NCBI GenBank assembly: GCA_037833965.1
Contig: AP031355.1
Span: 27,553,501-27,617,500, forward strand
Reading direction: 5' to 3'
DNA from: Marchantia polymorpha subsp. ruderalis
Lineage: Eukaryota; Streptophyta; Marchantiopsida; Marchantiales; Marchantiaceae
DNA length: 64,000 nucleotides
In this document: piece by piece, positions 14,461 to 25,246 of the stretch
Numbering within the stretch: the stretch's first letter is position 1
Layout: every line of letters starts with the position of its first letter
Made by a program: the position numbers and the translations under genes
Notes under the pieces: generated by a model
Seen by the model: only the letters and a program-made list of their open reading frames with translations
Databases searched by the model: none
What the model was told of the DNA's origin: nothing

Positions 14461-15781
14461 AGAAAGATAAGCAATTAGTACGTTGATACCAAGTCAAGTG
14501 GGCAAACGCCGAAACGTATTTTAACATATTTTAGTCTGTTTGAAAGAATTTCCAGACTGCCCTTTGACCTTCGAAGGTCATTGTCTTCTTTGATCCGGTC
14601 AATGCGATAACAGGTCAGTCGTATCAGCTGACAGTTTCGGCCATCCGTGGCTTCTGGAAACGCGCTGTCAAATTCACTCAATGACTGCCGGGATGAACTC
14701 AATCCTATCTGCTTAGTTCTAGCTCTGTTTCAGGATTGTCTTCATATCCAAAATGTATAGGTGACACACTTCAAAGCATACTATGACACCTCGTGGTCGC
14801 CAAATACGTCAGGTGGAAAACCTTGCAGCTGCTTTCGGTAACGTATGGCATGGTGATGATACAGAGACAGAAAGCGTTCATCTAATGTGCAGTGCTGGAA
14901 GGATTAGGGTTTTGAAGTTATTTCTGAAGGGGGCCCAATGTCTACAGACTTTTTCAGGAGAATATTTGACGGGCATCTAACAAACTTCAGTATCTGTAAA
15001 CAAAAGCTGATGGTCAAGACTTGGAAGTTGAGGGGTCACCCAGTTCTGGAATCCGTCTGTTGTTTTATTGTTCCTCGAGCTACCAATTATCCTTCTGAAG
15101 CTCAAGCCTTGTACTCGATACTTTCAGGCACCTCAGGCTCGGCACAGGTTTCGTGCCACAAGGTCAGATCTGATACGCGCAACTGCAAGGTCAGAATCCA
15201 GCTTCAATTATAATTCCAGCTTTCCATCGATCGCCACCGGTCCGTTAGGCAGTCATAACCGAGTCCTCAGGCTCTTCTCGGCCTCCTTCAGAGCACAGTC
15301 AAAGTCCGTGGCCGCATGGTTTCAAAACACGTGGGTTCTGCCATTATAAAATGCGCCAAGAGTCGAGCAGCCCTGTAGCATCTGGAGCTCCCGGGGCAAG
15401 TCCATCACAGGCGATTGAGGATGTCGAAGGAGCTGTCATCTGGCGGGCCCTGGTACCCGGTTTCGAAGCCTCCAGTCTATAAAGAAGAAACAGAATGCAG
15501 CGAGACGATGTGTTCCTTTCTTGGCTCGCATCAGCATGCATCCGATCTTCACTATCGAGCACTCCCCACCTCACTTGTTCGCTAGAGATTGGTAGCCATC
15601 GATGGCAGTAAATTCGATTCAGTACGTGATATGGTGCATCGAATTCCAGTAAGATCCAGTTTAGTGAAAACTCCACCTTCAAAATATAAATATTCTTGAT
15701 CCATGGGCTGGTTGGATGCAGACAATTGCGTAATCGATTGACGAGCACAGAAGTTTAGGTCGGACGAGAGGACCGGATACA

Positions 15782-16834
15782 ATGTCTTCGAAATTTTTTG
15801 AGAGCTTGAGCTCGAGTGCAGGTGGTGAAGACACGGGAGTGGGAGAGGACGAATTTCTGGCACGGAGTTTGGCGTCTACAGTCTGGAGTGTGGAGCTGAG
15901 AACTCAGAGTCCAGCAAGTCTTCAAGTTCAATCACGTCGAGGGGAGGTCGTGGCTCCACCACAATGGCACTCTGTGGCCATGAAAGAAGATCGGGAAGAG
16001 CGGCCTTGGGCTGATTTGAACGCGGAAGTCCTGGCAGAGATTTTTGATCTCCTATCGTTCGAAGAGAGGCTCACAGTATTGCCGCTGGTTTGCAAGGACT
16101 GGAGGGAGGCATCGCTCTACCCTGCTTCTTGGAGGAACGTGGACTTGAAGCCATGGATAACCCGGGAGGTAGGCCCTGTCCGATTTCGTGCCTCGGCCAG
16201 AGAGCTGAACATGGATAGGCTAGTCCGTTTTGTCGTGGACAGGAGCTGTGGGAACCTTCGCCAGCTTCATACCAGATTCTGCACCGGTGAGGCCCTCGAT
16301 TATCTGGCCGAGAAATGTCCACAGCTAACAGTGCTGTCGTTGTGTGACTGCGGCATGGTCCAGGACGAGTCCGCCGTCAGGCTGGCCGAGCGCTGCAAGA
16401 AAATCGAGGAGCTCGATTTGAGTGATTGCTACGAAGTTTCCTCCAAATCGATAGCAGCCTTCGGATCCAAATGTCCCCAGCTGAGACATTTTACTCGCCG
16501 AATGGTAAATTGGAACATGTATAAAGAATCACCACCAAGACCACGAGGAGACATGGACGCCTTTGCAATTGCCAAGTCTATGGCGAGCCTGAAACACCTC
16601 GATTTGACGAGCATGTTTTCTTTGACCGATGCGGGCTTGATACGTATAGCCAATAGCTGCAAGGATCTGGAGACCCTCGATATTTCTGGCTGCTTCAAAG
16701 TTTCTCTAGCAGCTCGGGACTTGGTGCGTAGTTTATGTCCCAAGCTGACACACTACATAAGACCAATGATGAGGAAACCATGGTGCAAAGACCTATGTGA
16801 GCTGATTAGGACCTTCCCCGCAGAAAATTCCTAG
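15782..16834 (+). CDS. F-box/LRR protein, paralogue of the gene at 6214-7668
   Basis: Single-exon gene of 350 codons. Residues about 75-122 are an F-box (WADLNAEVLAEIFDLLSFEE, followed by RLTVLPLVCKDWREAS and SWRNVDL), closer to consensus than in the minus-strand paralogue. Residues about 150-330 are leucine-rich repeats with the same cysteine pattern (IEELDLSDCYEVS, LETLDISGCFKVS). It is predicted to act as the substrate-recognition subunit of an SCF ubiquitin ligase; its target is unknown. It shares the PLVCK-W-R-AS and PASWR-VDL blocks and the repeat layout with the other F-box gene, but has about 130 fewer residues, mainly through a shorter N-terminal tail. The start at the first ATG fits; Met67 is a possible shorter start. 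Confidence 0.83.
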   Translation: MSSKFFESLSSSAGGEDTGVGEDEFLARSLASTVWSVELRTQSPASLQVQSRRGEVVAPPQWHSVAMKEDREERPWADLNAEVLAEIFDLLSFEERLTVLPLVCKDWREASLYPASWRNVDLKPWITREVGPVRFRASARELNMDRLVRFVVDRSCGNLRQLHTRFCTGEALDYLAEKCPQLTVLSLCDCGMVQDESAVRLAERCKKIEELDLSDCYEVSSKSIAAFGSKCPQLRHFTRRMVNWNMYKESPPRPRGDMDAFAIAKSMASLKHLDLTSMFSLTDAGLIRIANSCKDLETLDISGCFKVSLAARDLVRSLCPKLTHYIRPMMRKPWCKDLCELIRTFPAENS

Positions 16835-18887
16835 ATCCATGCGCGCAAGGAATACTGACAACAAGTTTCGGGGCACCAGAAACAGAGAGGAAAGATGTGA
16901 TTCGAGCTACATCAGAGAGGAACTTCGGACTTGAAAATAAATATCACGGGTACAGACAAGTAGGAAACGGAATCACATGCATAGCTCACTAGAGGAGGTG
17001 TCTTTACATTCGTCTTTCATCTCTGCCATTATATCAACATTGCTCTGTTCTTCCAAACGAATAATCTTTTGCTGTAGTCTCGATGAACATCTCAGTGCCT
17101 CGTGCCACGTTTCGGCTCCTTTAGTCTTCACGTACAAGATGGATCATTCTTATTTTTCATTAGACATCCTCACCTCCTCTCAGATCATTGCATTGAGAAG
17201 ATAGATGAACTACTCGCTTTCAGCCCCTGCTCCTGACGATGCCAAGGACTTTGACCAAGTTGCAACAACTGTGACGTGTGACGCTGAAAGATATATATAT
17301 TATGGCCAGCGAGAAGGTGATGTACATAGTGCGCATATTTGTGACTTTTTTGTTAGTCCGTCTTACGAGTTATTTTGTTTGACATGGACTGTAGTCAGGA
17401 TAAAGCCTATTGAACAATTGAAGATTCAATAAGAAATTTTTTGTACACTTCATATTTTCTATTCATTCATAGTTGACGTTTAGAGGTTACAAACTTTATG
17501 TACTTCAACTCACGCTGATTATTTTCTTCACAGCTAGAGATACCGCAATAACTTCTAATCTGGTTGTTAATTCATTGACATACTGGCATATGAGCAAAAG
17601 GAAAAACGTAGAAATGAAGATCTAATAATTCGCAACAAATTTGAAAACGTGTCAGGGGAACTCCAAAAGTTTTCTAATAGGCGTTACTACAAGACAGCAT
17701 TAAAATACGGAGGCTTAACAGTGCTTTCAACAAATTAATCTGGTCACTTTCGAGATTAATTTACGGCCACTATTGGAATAAGCACTACTTATCCCCCTCC
17801 CTGGCTCGATATGTAAGGTTGGTTGGGGGCTACCGTAAAGCCTGGGCTATGGGTCTGTATAATTGGATTCTTCACGCGCTGAGAAGTATAATACCGTATA
17901 ATATAGTATAATACCAAATGTATTATACAACACTTAGAGGTCCGCCTAACATTTTACCCTAAACCCTTATGTTATCATTCCTAGATGTTACTCTCGTCCA
18001 TCATCTCTTTGGCCTCGAAGATATACTCTTTATGCCGCGGACTCACTCGGAAATGTTAACACGATCAAATTCATAACTTCTATCTTTACATGGATGCGGG
18101 TCGTTGCAACGTCCACTCGGAAATGTTAACACGATCAAAATCATAACTGCTACATTTACATGGATGCGGGTCGTTGCAACGTCCACATAAATGTGTTAAT
18201 CTTCAATTTCAGGTTCATATCCGCTTCACTCCGCCACCAAAGCCAGAATCACGGTGCTCCTCCGACTGCTCATCGACTCCGACTTCCACAAGAACGATGT
18301 CGCAAACGACGGCCGTGTAGGCGATACATAGCGTGTAACCTTCTGAAGCAATCTCACTCGGAACACTTACTTCACTTCAACTAATGCCATCCGATAATTG
18401 AAATTCCTCGACAAAAGAGAACTGCAATTCCTTAAAAACAGCGACCGATGAGGCAAGGCATGCGAGGAGCATAGTCGCTCGATGCGCAGAGGCGAGTGAG
18501 ACCGTGCAAAGCCAGGGTGCATGCGCGAAGCCGCACAAGTGCACAAGCGGCCGCGCAAAGCCGGGGCGGAGGCGGAGGATTACAACTTCAGGTAAGGAGT
18601 AATCTCAAGTACTAGCTAAATATATATAGGGAATTCGCCTGGACTAGGGATTCTCGTTCATTATCTCCTTGGCCTTGAAGATATACTCTCTATACCTTGG
18701 ACTCACTCGGAAATGCATAACCAGCATAATTGCCCCAACCACCAGAATCCTCGTAAATGTGGTATTCTTCAAGTTCAATTTCATATCCGCTATCAAAATT
18801 CTAATTTATCCCCATTACCTGCTTTTGGGTTCCCCATTTTGAGTAGACAGAAAATGAAATCTTGCACTTGAAACATCCCAACGAAAC
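16835..18887. other. Intergenic region with degenerate repeats
   Basis: No gene is supported. About 17994-18070 is repeated in degenerate form at about 18647-18730 (shared words include GAAGATATACTCT and GGACTCACTCGGAAATG), and both copies are followed downstream by a similar TTCAT-ATCCGCT segment. The segment 18440-18600 is GC-rich with a recurring GCAAAGCC motif. These look like parts of an old duplicated repeat of unknown type. Confidence 0.45.
18044..18183. repeat. 70-bp tandem duplication
   Basis: Two adjacent 70-bp units, 18044-18113 and 18114-18183, both begin CACTCGGAAATGTTAAC and end in GGGTCGTTGCAACGTC. They differ at only a few positions, so the duplication is fairly recent. There is no coding potential. 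Confidence 0.8.
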
Positions 18888-19864
18888 TATAAAGTAGTTC
18901 AAGGCGTCTTGCCTTGGAATTTTTCCCAGTTTCGAAAGTGCAGATCAAGAACTCATTTTCTCTGCGTGTTTGTGTCCTTAGTTCTGTCACCACGCACGAG
19001 GAGCTACACCTTGGCGATCCGCATTGCGTAGCTGAAGGCCTTCGGCCGAATGTTCAGAGCTAGTACATTGGTTAGAGACTTGAGTAGTTCGGATCTACAC
19101 CTGCGGGTGATTGCCGATGCTTAGAGCTAGTGACTAGTTAGATACTTGGATAGTTTCGCCCCTACACCTTCGAGTGTTTGTTCCTGATTGTACTCCTTCG
19201 GGATTTTTTCCCTTGAATGCCAAAGTGAAGTTTTGCTACTTCGTATAAGCCTTGGTTGTAAATTCAGGTTACGCTGCATCAGGGGCCTTCAGGGTAAACC
19301 CTGTAGTATTTCTGGGAATAACAAGTGCCTAAGAATTCAAACTCTTCAATAGACTGTTATGGTGTGTTACTAGAACGTTTCTCAGTGAGTCCCTCTGTGC
19401 GGACCTGTGTTCTCTGCGCGTTTTGTGAGTTGAGAGTGTTGTTCACCGCGTCAGAGTGACTTCGATTCGAAATAGGAAGTCCAATCCGGGTTCCCTACGC
19501 TAGCAGAAAGCTAGTGGAAGGTAAAAGCCGGAATTGGGAGTCACTACCCGCAGCTTCGCTGAGTGCTCGCGAGAGACTTTCCCCCTGAAATCTTAAGTAG
19601 AGGTCCTAACCGATCTCTGGGTTGTGTTTCTGTAGTTTAGGTGTGTGTGTGTGTGTGTTGAGTGAACTACGCTGCACTGTGCGACCTCCGAGTGAGCTCC
19701 GAGTGAACACTTGCAGTATTTCTGGGAGTGACAGTTGCCTGAGAATTCAAACTCCTCAATAGTCTGTTAAATGAGACACTTTGTACCCTGTGTGTTCCTC
19801 TGTCCCTGTGGGTTCGACCTTTCTACCACTATATTGCAGTTTTAGCCTTTAGTGGGTTATTACA
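18888..19864 (+). mobile_element. Family B LTR remnant 3 (right part only)
   Basis: Starts at the LTR TATA motif (TATAAAG, 18888-18894) and runs to the LTR terminus GGGTTATTACA at 19864. It matches the last ~980 bp of the family B LTR, including the AAGGC-GCCTT hairpin, the GT microsatellite and the internal near-duplicate of the terminal segment. The upstream U3 part is absent. The sequence then passes directly into the C-terminal coding part of another LTR, as expected if this LTR had inserted there and later lost its left part. Confidence 0.75.
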
Positions 19865-20140
19865 CTGCGCGAGTTAGAGCTTCGTGCAACCGGGTTGTTG
19901 ACAGGTGATAGTCGGAGTCGGCGGCGAGTGGCGAAGAAGCTAGACTCTTTTCTGTCGAGATCACGGGACACCATGGCCACCCTTGAGACAGCGATTTCTG
20001 CGGTGTTGCGGCGTTTGGGACTGCGCAGTCAAGCTGAGGACTGGCAGCGTAGGGAGTTAGTGCGCGGCAGTCCGTCGCGCAGGACGCGAAGCACAAGTTC
20101 TGCGGAGTGTAGTGTAGCGTGGTTCCGTGCAGGCGTGTAG
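19865..20140 (+). pseudogene. C-terminal fragment of the LTR-encoded protein
   Basis: The frame covers the last ~90 codons of the LTR protein: a GDSRSRRRVAKKLDSFLS block, a short helix, GLRSQAEDW, and an arginine-serine-rich tail ending in AWFRAGV. The 5' end is cut by the junction with the neighbouring LTR terminus, so there is no start codon belonging to the gene. It cannot be a complete gene. Confidence 0.75.
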
Positions 20141-20688
20141 CATAGTGCAGCGTAGTGCTAGTTAGGACTTAGAAGGTATAAAGTAGTTCAAGGCGTCTTG
20201 CCTTGGGATTTTTCCCAGTTTCGGAAGTGTAGATCAAGAACTCATTTTCTCTGCGTGTTTGTGTCCTTAGTTGTGTCACCACGCAAGAGGAGCTACACCT
20301 TGGCGATCCGCATTGTGTAGCTGAAGGTCTTCGGCTGAATGTTCAGAGCTAGTACATTGGTTAGAGACTTGAGTAGTTCGGATCTACACCTGCGGGTGAT
20401 TGCCGATGCTTAGAGCCAGTGACTAGTTAGATACTTGGATAGTTTCGCCCCTACACCTTCGAGTGTTTGTTCCTGATTGTACTCCTTCGGGATTTTTCCC
20501 TTGAATGCCAAAGTGAAGTTTTGCTACTTCGTATAAGCCTTGGTTGTAAATTCAGGTTACGCTGCAACATGTGCCTTCAGGGTAAACCCTGTAGTATTTC
20601 TGGGAATGACAAGTGCCTAAGAATTCAAATTCTTCAATAGACTGTTATGGTGTGTTACTAGAACGTTTCTTAGTGAGTCCCTCCGTGC

Positions 20689-20693
20689 GGACC
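20689..20693. repeat. TSD of family B solo LTR, left copy (GGACC)
   Basis: GGACC directly precedes TGTAATAACCC, the terminus of the minus-strand LTR. The partner copy is at 46435-46439. The uninterrupted related sequence at 19421 reads straight through this site. Confidence 0.85.
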
Positions 20694-21705
20694 TGTAATA
20701 ACCCACTAAAGGCTAAAACTGCAATATAGTGGTAGAAAGGTCGAACCCACAGGGACAGAGGAACACACAGGGTACAAAGTGTCACGTTTAACAGACTATT
20801 GAGGAGTTTGAATTCTCAGGCAACTGTCACTCCCAGAAATACTGCAAGTGTCCACTCGGAGCGCACTCGGAGGTCGCAAAGTGCAGCGTAACACACACAC
20901 ACACACACACACCTGAAACTACAGAAACACAACCCAGAGATCCGTTAGGACCTCTACTCAAGATTTCAGGGGGAAAGTCTCTCGCGAGCACACTTAGCGA
21001 AGCTGCGGGTAGTGACTTCCAACTCTGGCTTTTACAACACTTCCACTAGCTTGCTGCTAGTGTAGGAAACCCGGTTTGGACTACCTACTTCGGATCGAAG
21101 TCACTCATACGCGGTGAACAACACTCTCAACTCACAAAACGCGCAGAGAACACAGGTCCGCACTGAAAGACTCACGGAGAAACATTCCAGTAACACAACA
21201 ACAGTCTATTGAAGAGTTTGAATTCTCAGGCACTTGTCATTCCTAGAAATACTACAGGGGTTACCCTGAAGGCACCTGCTGCAGCGTAACCTGAATTTAC
21301 GACCAAGGCTTACACGAAGTAACAAAACTTCACTTTGGCATTCAGGGGAAAAATCCCAAAGGAGTACAATCAGAAGCAAACACTCGAAGGTGTAGGGGCG
21401 AAACTGTTCAAGTATCTAACTAGTCACTGGCTCTAAGCATCGGCAATCACCCGCAGGTGTAGATCCGAACTACTCAAGTCTCTAACCAATGTACTAGCTC
21501 TGAACATTCGGCCGAAGGCCTTCAGCTACAAAATGCGGAACGCCAAGTGGGAGCTCCTCTTGCGTGGTGACAGAACTAAGGACACAAACACGCAGAGAAA
21601 ATGAGTTCCTGATCTGCACTTCCGAAATTGGGAAAGAACCCCAGGCAAAACGCCTGGAACTATTTTATACCTTCTAAGTCCTAACTAGCACTACACTGTA
21701 CTACG

Positions 21706-23891
21706 CTACACGCCTGCACGGAACCACGCTACACTACACTCCGCGGAACCTGTGCTACGTCTCCTGCGCGACGGACTGCCACGCACTAACTCCCTACCCT
21801 GCCAGTCTTCCGCTCGACTGCGCAGTCCCAACCGCTGCAACGCCGCGGACACCTCCACTTCGAGGGTGGACATGGTATCCCGCGCTTTCGATAGAAAAGC
21901 GTCGAGCTTCTTTGCTACCTTCCGCCGACTCCTGCTGTCGCCTGTCAACAACCCGGCTGCGCGAAGTTCAAACTCACGTAGTGTGAGTTTCTCCTGCGCT
22001 GCCACTTCCCAGTGGGCGTAGCCCTTGAGACAGTGGGCGACACGCCTCGCCGTCTCCTCTTTCGTGCGATCTGCCTCTCGCCTGCGATCCTCTTCAATTA
22101 CCACTAATTGCGATTCGGCCTCAGCACGCTGCGCTCTCAATTCGCCACACTCTGACTGTAGCCTGCGGATTAAATCCTCATCCGCCTGCCGTGCGAGCTG
22201 ACACTCCGCCAACAACCGCGTCTGTCGCACGAGCTCCTCTGACAAAATCTGATTCTGAGTTTTCTCAGACATCAAATCCTGCGTGGTCTGCAGCACATCC
22301 CTGCTGAGCTCTTCCACTCTATCCTTCCGCATCCTGTCGAGGGCGTGCGCTTTCCTCTCAAGGTTGTACTGCCCCCATAAACAGGCATGCCTCTCCTTCA
22401 ATTCCCTCAACTCCTGGTCCACCCTAGCGAGTAGCTTGCTGGTGTGGACTTTAGTGCGAGTCCGCCTGCGCACTAATTCGATGTAAGATCCCGGGTGGAG
22501 TGGATCGGCGTATTTATCGATTTTGCGATCCAAGTACCTCAGCAACGGAATCACCTGCTCAGAGAGCGCCGCCGCCGGCGCTCCAACAATTTCCTCCTCC
22601 TCCTCCTCGGTATCCCCCGCTCCCGACATTTCTTCGGTGGAGCCTCCGTTGTCATCATCCGAGTGGAGAATTTCAGTCGCCATTGATTGCGTCGGCGACT
22701 GACCCGAGTGGGGCTGCACGTCGTCGACGTGTGCTGCCTGCGAAGGCACCGCTGCAGCCTCGCTGCTCTTTGCCAAAATGTCTAAGGCGGTGGGCGAATG
22801 TGCCCGTGCTACATCCCCGTCGCCCGCTTGTCGGTCTTCAACCGTATCCTCTCTGCCGCCGACGTCCGCCGCATAAGGCGATCGAGCGGAGGGTGTCTGC
22901 ACGGGGTTCGCTTGCGCATCGCGCACCGAAATCTCCTCCCGCGGACAGTCCGTCCGCTCCTCTGTCAGTTGCTTCTCCCTCGATCGCTCCGCGGGGGCTG
23001 TGCTTGGCCTGTGCGCAGGCGCAAATGCCGGCGCCTTGTCCGCCGCAGGCGCAGCGCCGCGGACGTACATCGCCAAAGGCGACATGGCCGGGGGCCGCTC
23101 GCCCGATGTCCCTTGGCCCTGAGGCCCTACCGCCGAAGGCGCATCTACCGGCGGATTACCCGCCGATGGTGCGGCCTCCGCACGCTCTTTGCTCGCATCT
23201 CCTCGGCCCGAAGGCCTTGGCGCCGAAGGCGCAAATCGCGGCGCGTTGTGCGCCGGAGGGTCTAGCCCCGAAGGCCAGTGTCTCGTAGGCGGATCTTCTG
23301 CCGGCTCCTTCCCCTTCCTACGTTGGAACGGGGGTGATTCCTGCCTGTGCACAGGCGGCACGTGTGGAGGTGACCTGTGCACAGGCGAACTGCTTCTTCC
23401 CACGCGTAGGCGCAGGTCCACGTTCGCTTGTGGTCGTCTGTCCGCGGAGGCTCGTCCGTCCGCGGAGGCTCGTCTGTGCGCAGACGGAACACCTGTCCGC
23501 AACGCACGTGGTAACTCCAGAGGCCCTTGGCCCGTAGGCGGGCTCCCGTCCGTCGAGGCTGCAGCGTGGTCCGTTGCTCCTGCGGACGTCCGCGCTCCCT
23601 CGTTCTTCTCTGGCGACGCACTTCCTTTCTCTGTGGCAATCGTCGCCGTGTCCGCGCTGTTGGCTGGTAACACCAGCCTGCGCGCCTTCTGCTTCGGCCG
23701 GCTGTACGATTCGTACAACGGCCGCGGTCGAATGGGAGCAGAGGGTTCTTGATGCTGCTCTTCTTCGGACTCCTCTCTCCATCGCCGCTTCCGCGGCGCT
23801 CGTGCTGCAGGAGTATTCCTCCTTTCGTCCCTCCTCCTTGACGGAGTAGAAGTCGGTGACTCCTCTACATCAGTGTCGATCTCATTCTCCC
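21706..23891 (-). pseudogene. LTR-encoded protein gene, family B, 3' portion (split by insertion)
   Basis: About 728 codons open to the stop at 21706. From the junction it reads RENEIDTD, matching family A REAEVDTD. There follow a proline, alanine and arginine-rich linker, the conserved block EQVIPLLRYLDRKIDKYADP and SYIELVRRRTRTKV, a long coiled coil, the LKGYAHWEVAAQEKLTLREF block, and the C-terminal RRLGLRSRAEDW tail. The 5' third lies beyond the 15.5-kb family A element, at 39427-40097. The apparent start at 23904 is made of family A LTR bases and is an artefact of the insertion. The linker is longer than in family A and full of small DNA palindromes. Confidence 0.8.
23887..23891. repeat. 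TSD of complete family A element, left copy (CTCCC)
   Basis: CTCCC abuts the 5' LTR terminus TGTGGTAACAC. The same five bases follow the 3' LTR at 39427-39431. The duplication lies within the family B LTR protein gene. Confidence 0.9.
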
Positions 23892-25246
23892 TGTGGTAAC
23901 ACACTTTTTGTTTTTTTGCAGAATTTAAACAATTTCAGAAAACTAGTACCAAAGCAGTGTTTGTAGCTAGAGAAGGGTACGCTAAATAGAGTGGATTGAT
24001 GAGATCGTCACGAGGGCACAAAGAATCACGTAGTCGGATGTACCAACGCCAACGTCTTCGGCGCCTTCGGCAAAAGCTCCTTTTTGAGGTATCTCTACTC
24101 ACGCGCCTCTAGCGTATAAGGAAGCTACGCTTCCGGCGCAGACACCTCAGGAGGAGGTTGTGCTAAAGACGTCAGGGGAAGGGCCCGGACCTCTAAAGGC
24201 ATCCGACCATGAGTGCGCCTTCGGCGAAGCGCCGCTAGCGCGGAAAGGGAAAACCTTCATAACAATCGGGATACACGGTAGATCCAGTTGGTTGAAGTTG
24301 CATTAGAAAGAGCTCGGGACGCTCGTTCTAACGAGTCCAAGAGCGCCGGAGATGGATCAGGAATGGAGAAGTTATGAGCGTCGGAAAACTCGTAGCCGGA
24401 CATGCGCCGTTCGCGCTAGGGTTCACAGCCGGAAAGGATTCCCGTACGCCCTCGGCGATGCGCCTTCGGCGGAATCACGCGCTCACAGGAGGAAACCAAC
24501 TCAGAGTCGGAAGCGCCCTTGGCGGCTGTTCATGGAAGGAAAGCGCCGGTCGGATGTACGCCTCCGACGTGGCGCTGACGGCCGGATGCGCTGGCATGAG
24601 TTGCGCTGACGGATATGCGCTGGCAGCAACGGACGAGGCATAAAGGACAAAATAGGCGGTACGACTGCGCGCCGGCGTAATTCGCTCCGGCTGGATGTGC
24701 GCCTCCAGCAAGGCGCCGACGGATAATGAACACACCAGCGGCGACACGCCTCCGGAGAAGGGCGGGTTAGGAAAAGACAACAGGGCCGACGTATACCCTG
24801 CAGCGGACTCGAGTCCGGAAGGTGGCGGCGGCGGGAGAATTCAACGTTTAAGCATGCGAATGCGCGCAAGGCGGAGACGTGAATTCGCGCATGCAAAGGG
24901 CGAACCGTTAAGCCGTATAGCCGGCTGCGTACGTTGCAACCAGTAAGAACGTTGGACGTTCTTGAAATCGGAGAAGAAAAGACTGCGCTCCAGTCTCATT
25001 CTCTCATTCTTGACTTTGCGATTTCCAGTTCCAAGATTACGCGCAAGGGCGGAGCGACCTGCAGTGAGAGTAGAGAGTGCGGAGACGAGTTGCGCAAGGA
25101 TCTTGGCGGACCTTGAAAGAATTGGAGTAGCGATCTTGAACGAGCGCAGAGAGAGTGAGCAGTCAGTGCTTGAGTGGCCGACGCGCAGTGGCGATTGTGA
25201 GAGAGCGAGCGAAAGGGAGAACGTTTGTGTGTGTGCAGGCAACGCA

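Larger units (their letters stand above)
7669..15781. other. Intergenic region between two F-box genes
   Basis: This is about 8.1 kb between the divergently transcribed F-box genes. It must hold both promoters, but no element can be assigned with confidence. The part from about 9800 to 11960 is strongly AT-rich. The only structured items seen are a MITE-like element at 10461-10748 and a perfect short hairpin at 14432-14460. The many short open frames show no domain and no codon pattern that would support a gene. Confidence 0.5.
19865..20693 (+). mobile_element. Family B LTR remnant 2, left piece
   Basis: The C-terminal part of the LTR protein gene (to 20140), then the LTR TATA (20177-20183) and part of the R-U5-like tail. 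It is cut at 20693 by the minus-strand solo LTR and resumes at 46440 after the GGACC target duplication, ending at 46898. Confidence 0.75.

Noticed and set aside
22500-23288. 262-codon open frame on the plus strand
   Set aside because: Antisense shadow of the GC-rich, proline- and arginine-rich linker of the family B LTR gene; it has no domain and is absent from family A.
23892-23904. Apparent start codon of the 732-codon minus-strand frame
   Set aside because: The start lies inside the inserted family A LTR; the real N-terminus is at 40097 on the far side of the insert.
24962-25246. 95-codon upstream extension of the LTR gene frame
   Set aside because: Similarity to family B begins at the ATG at 25247; the extension starts at a non-ATG codon and is not conserved.
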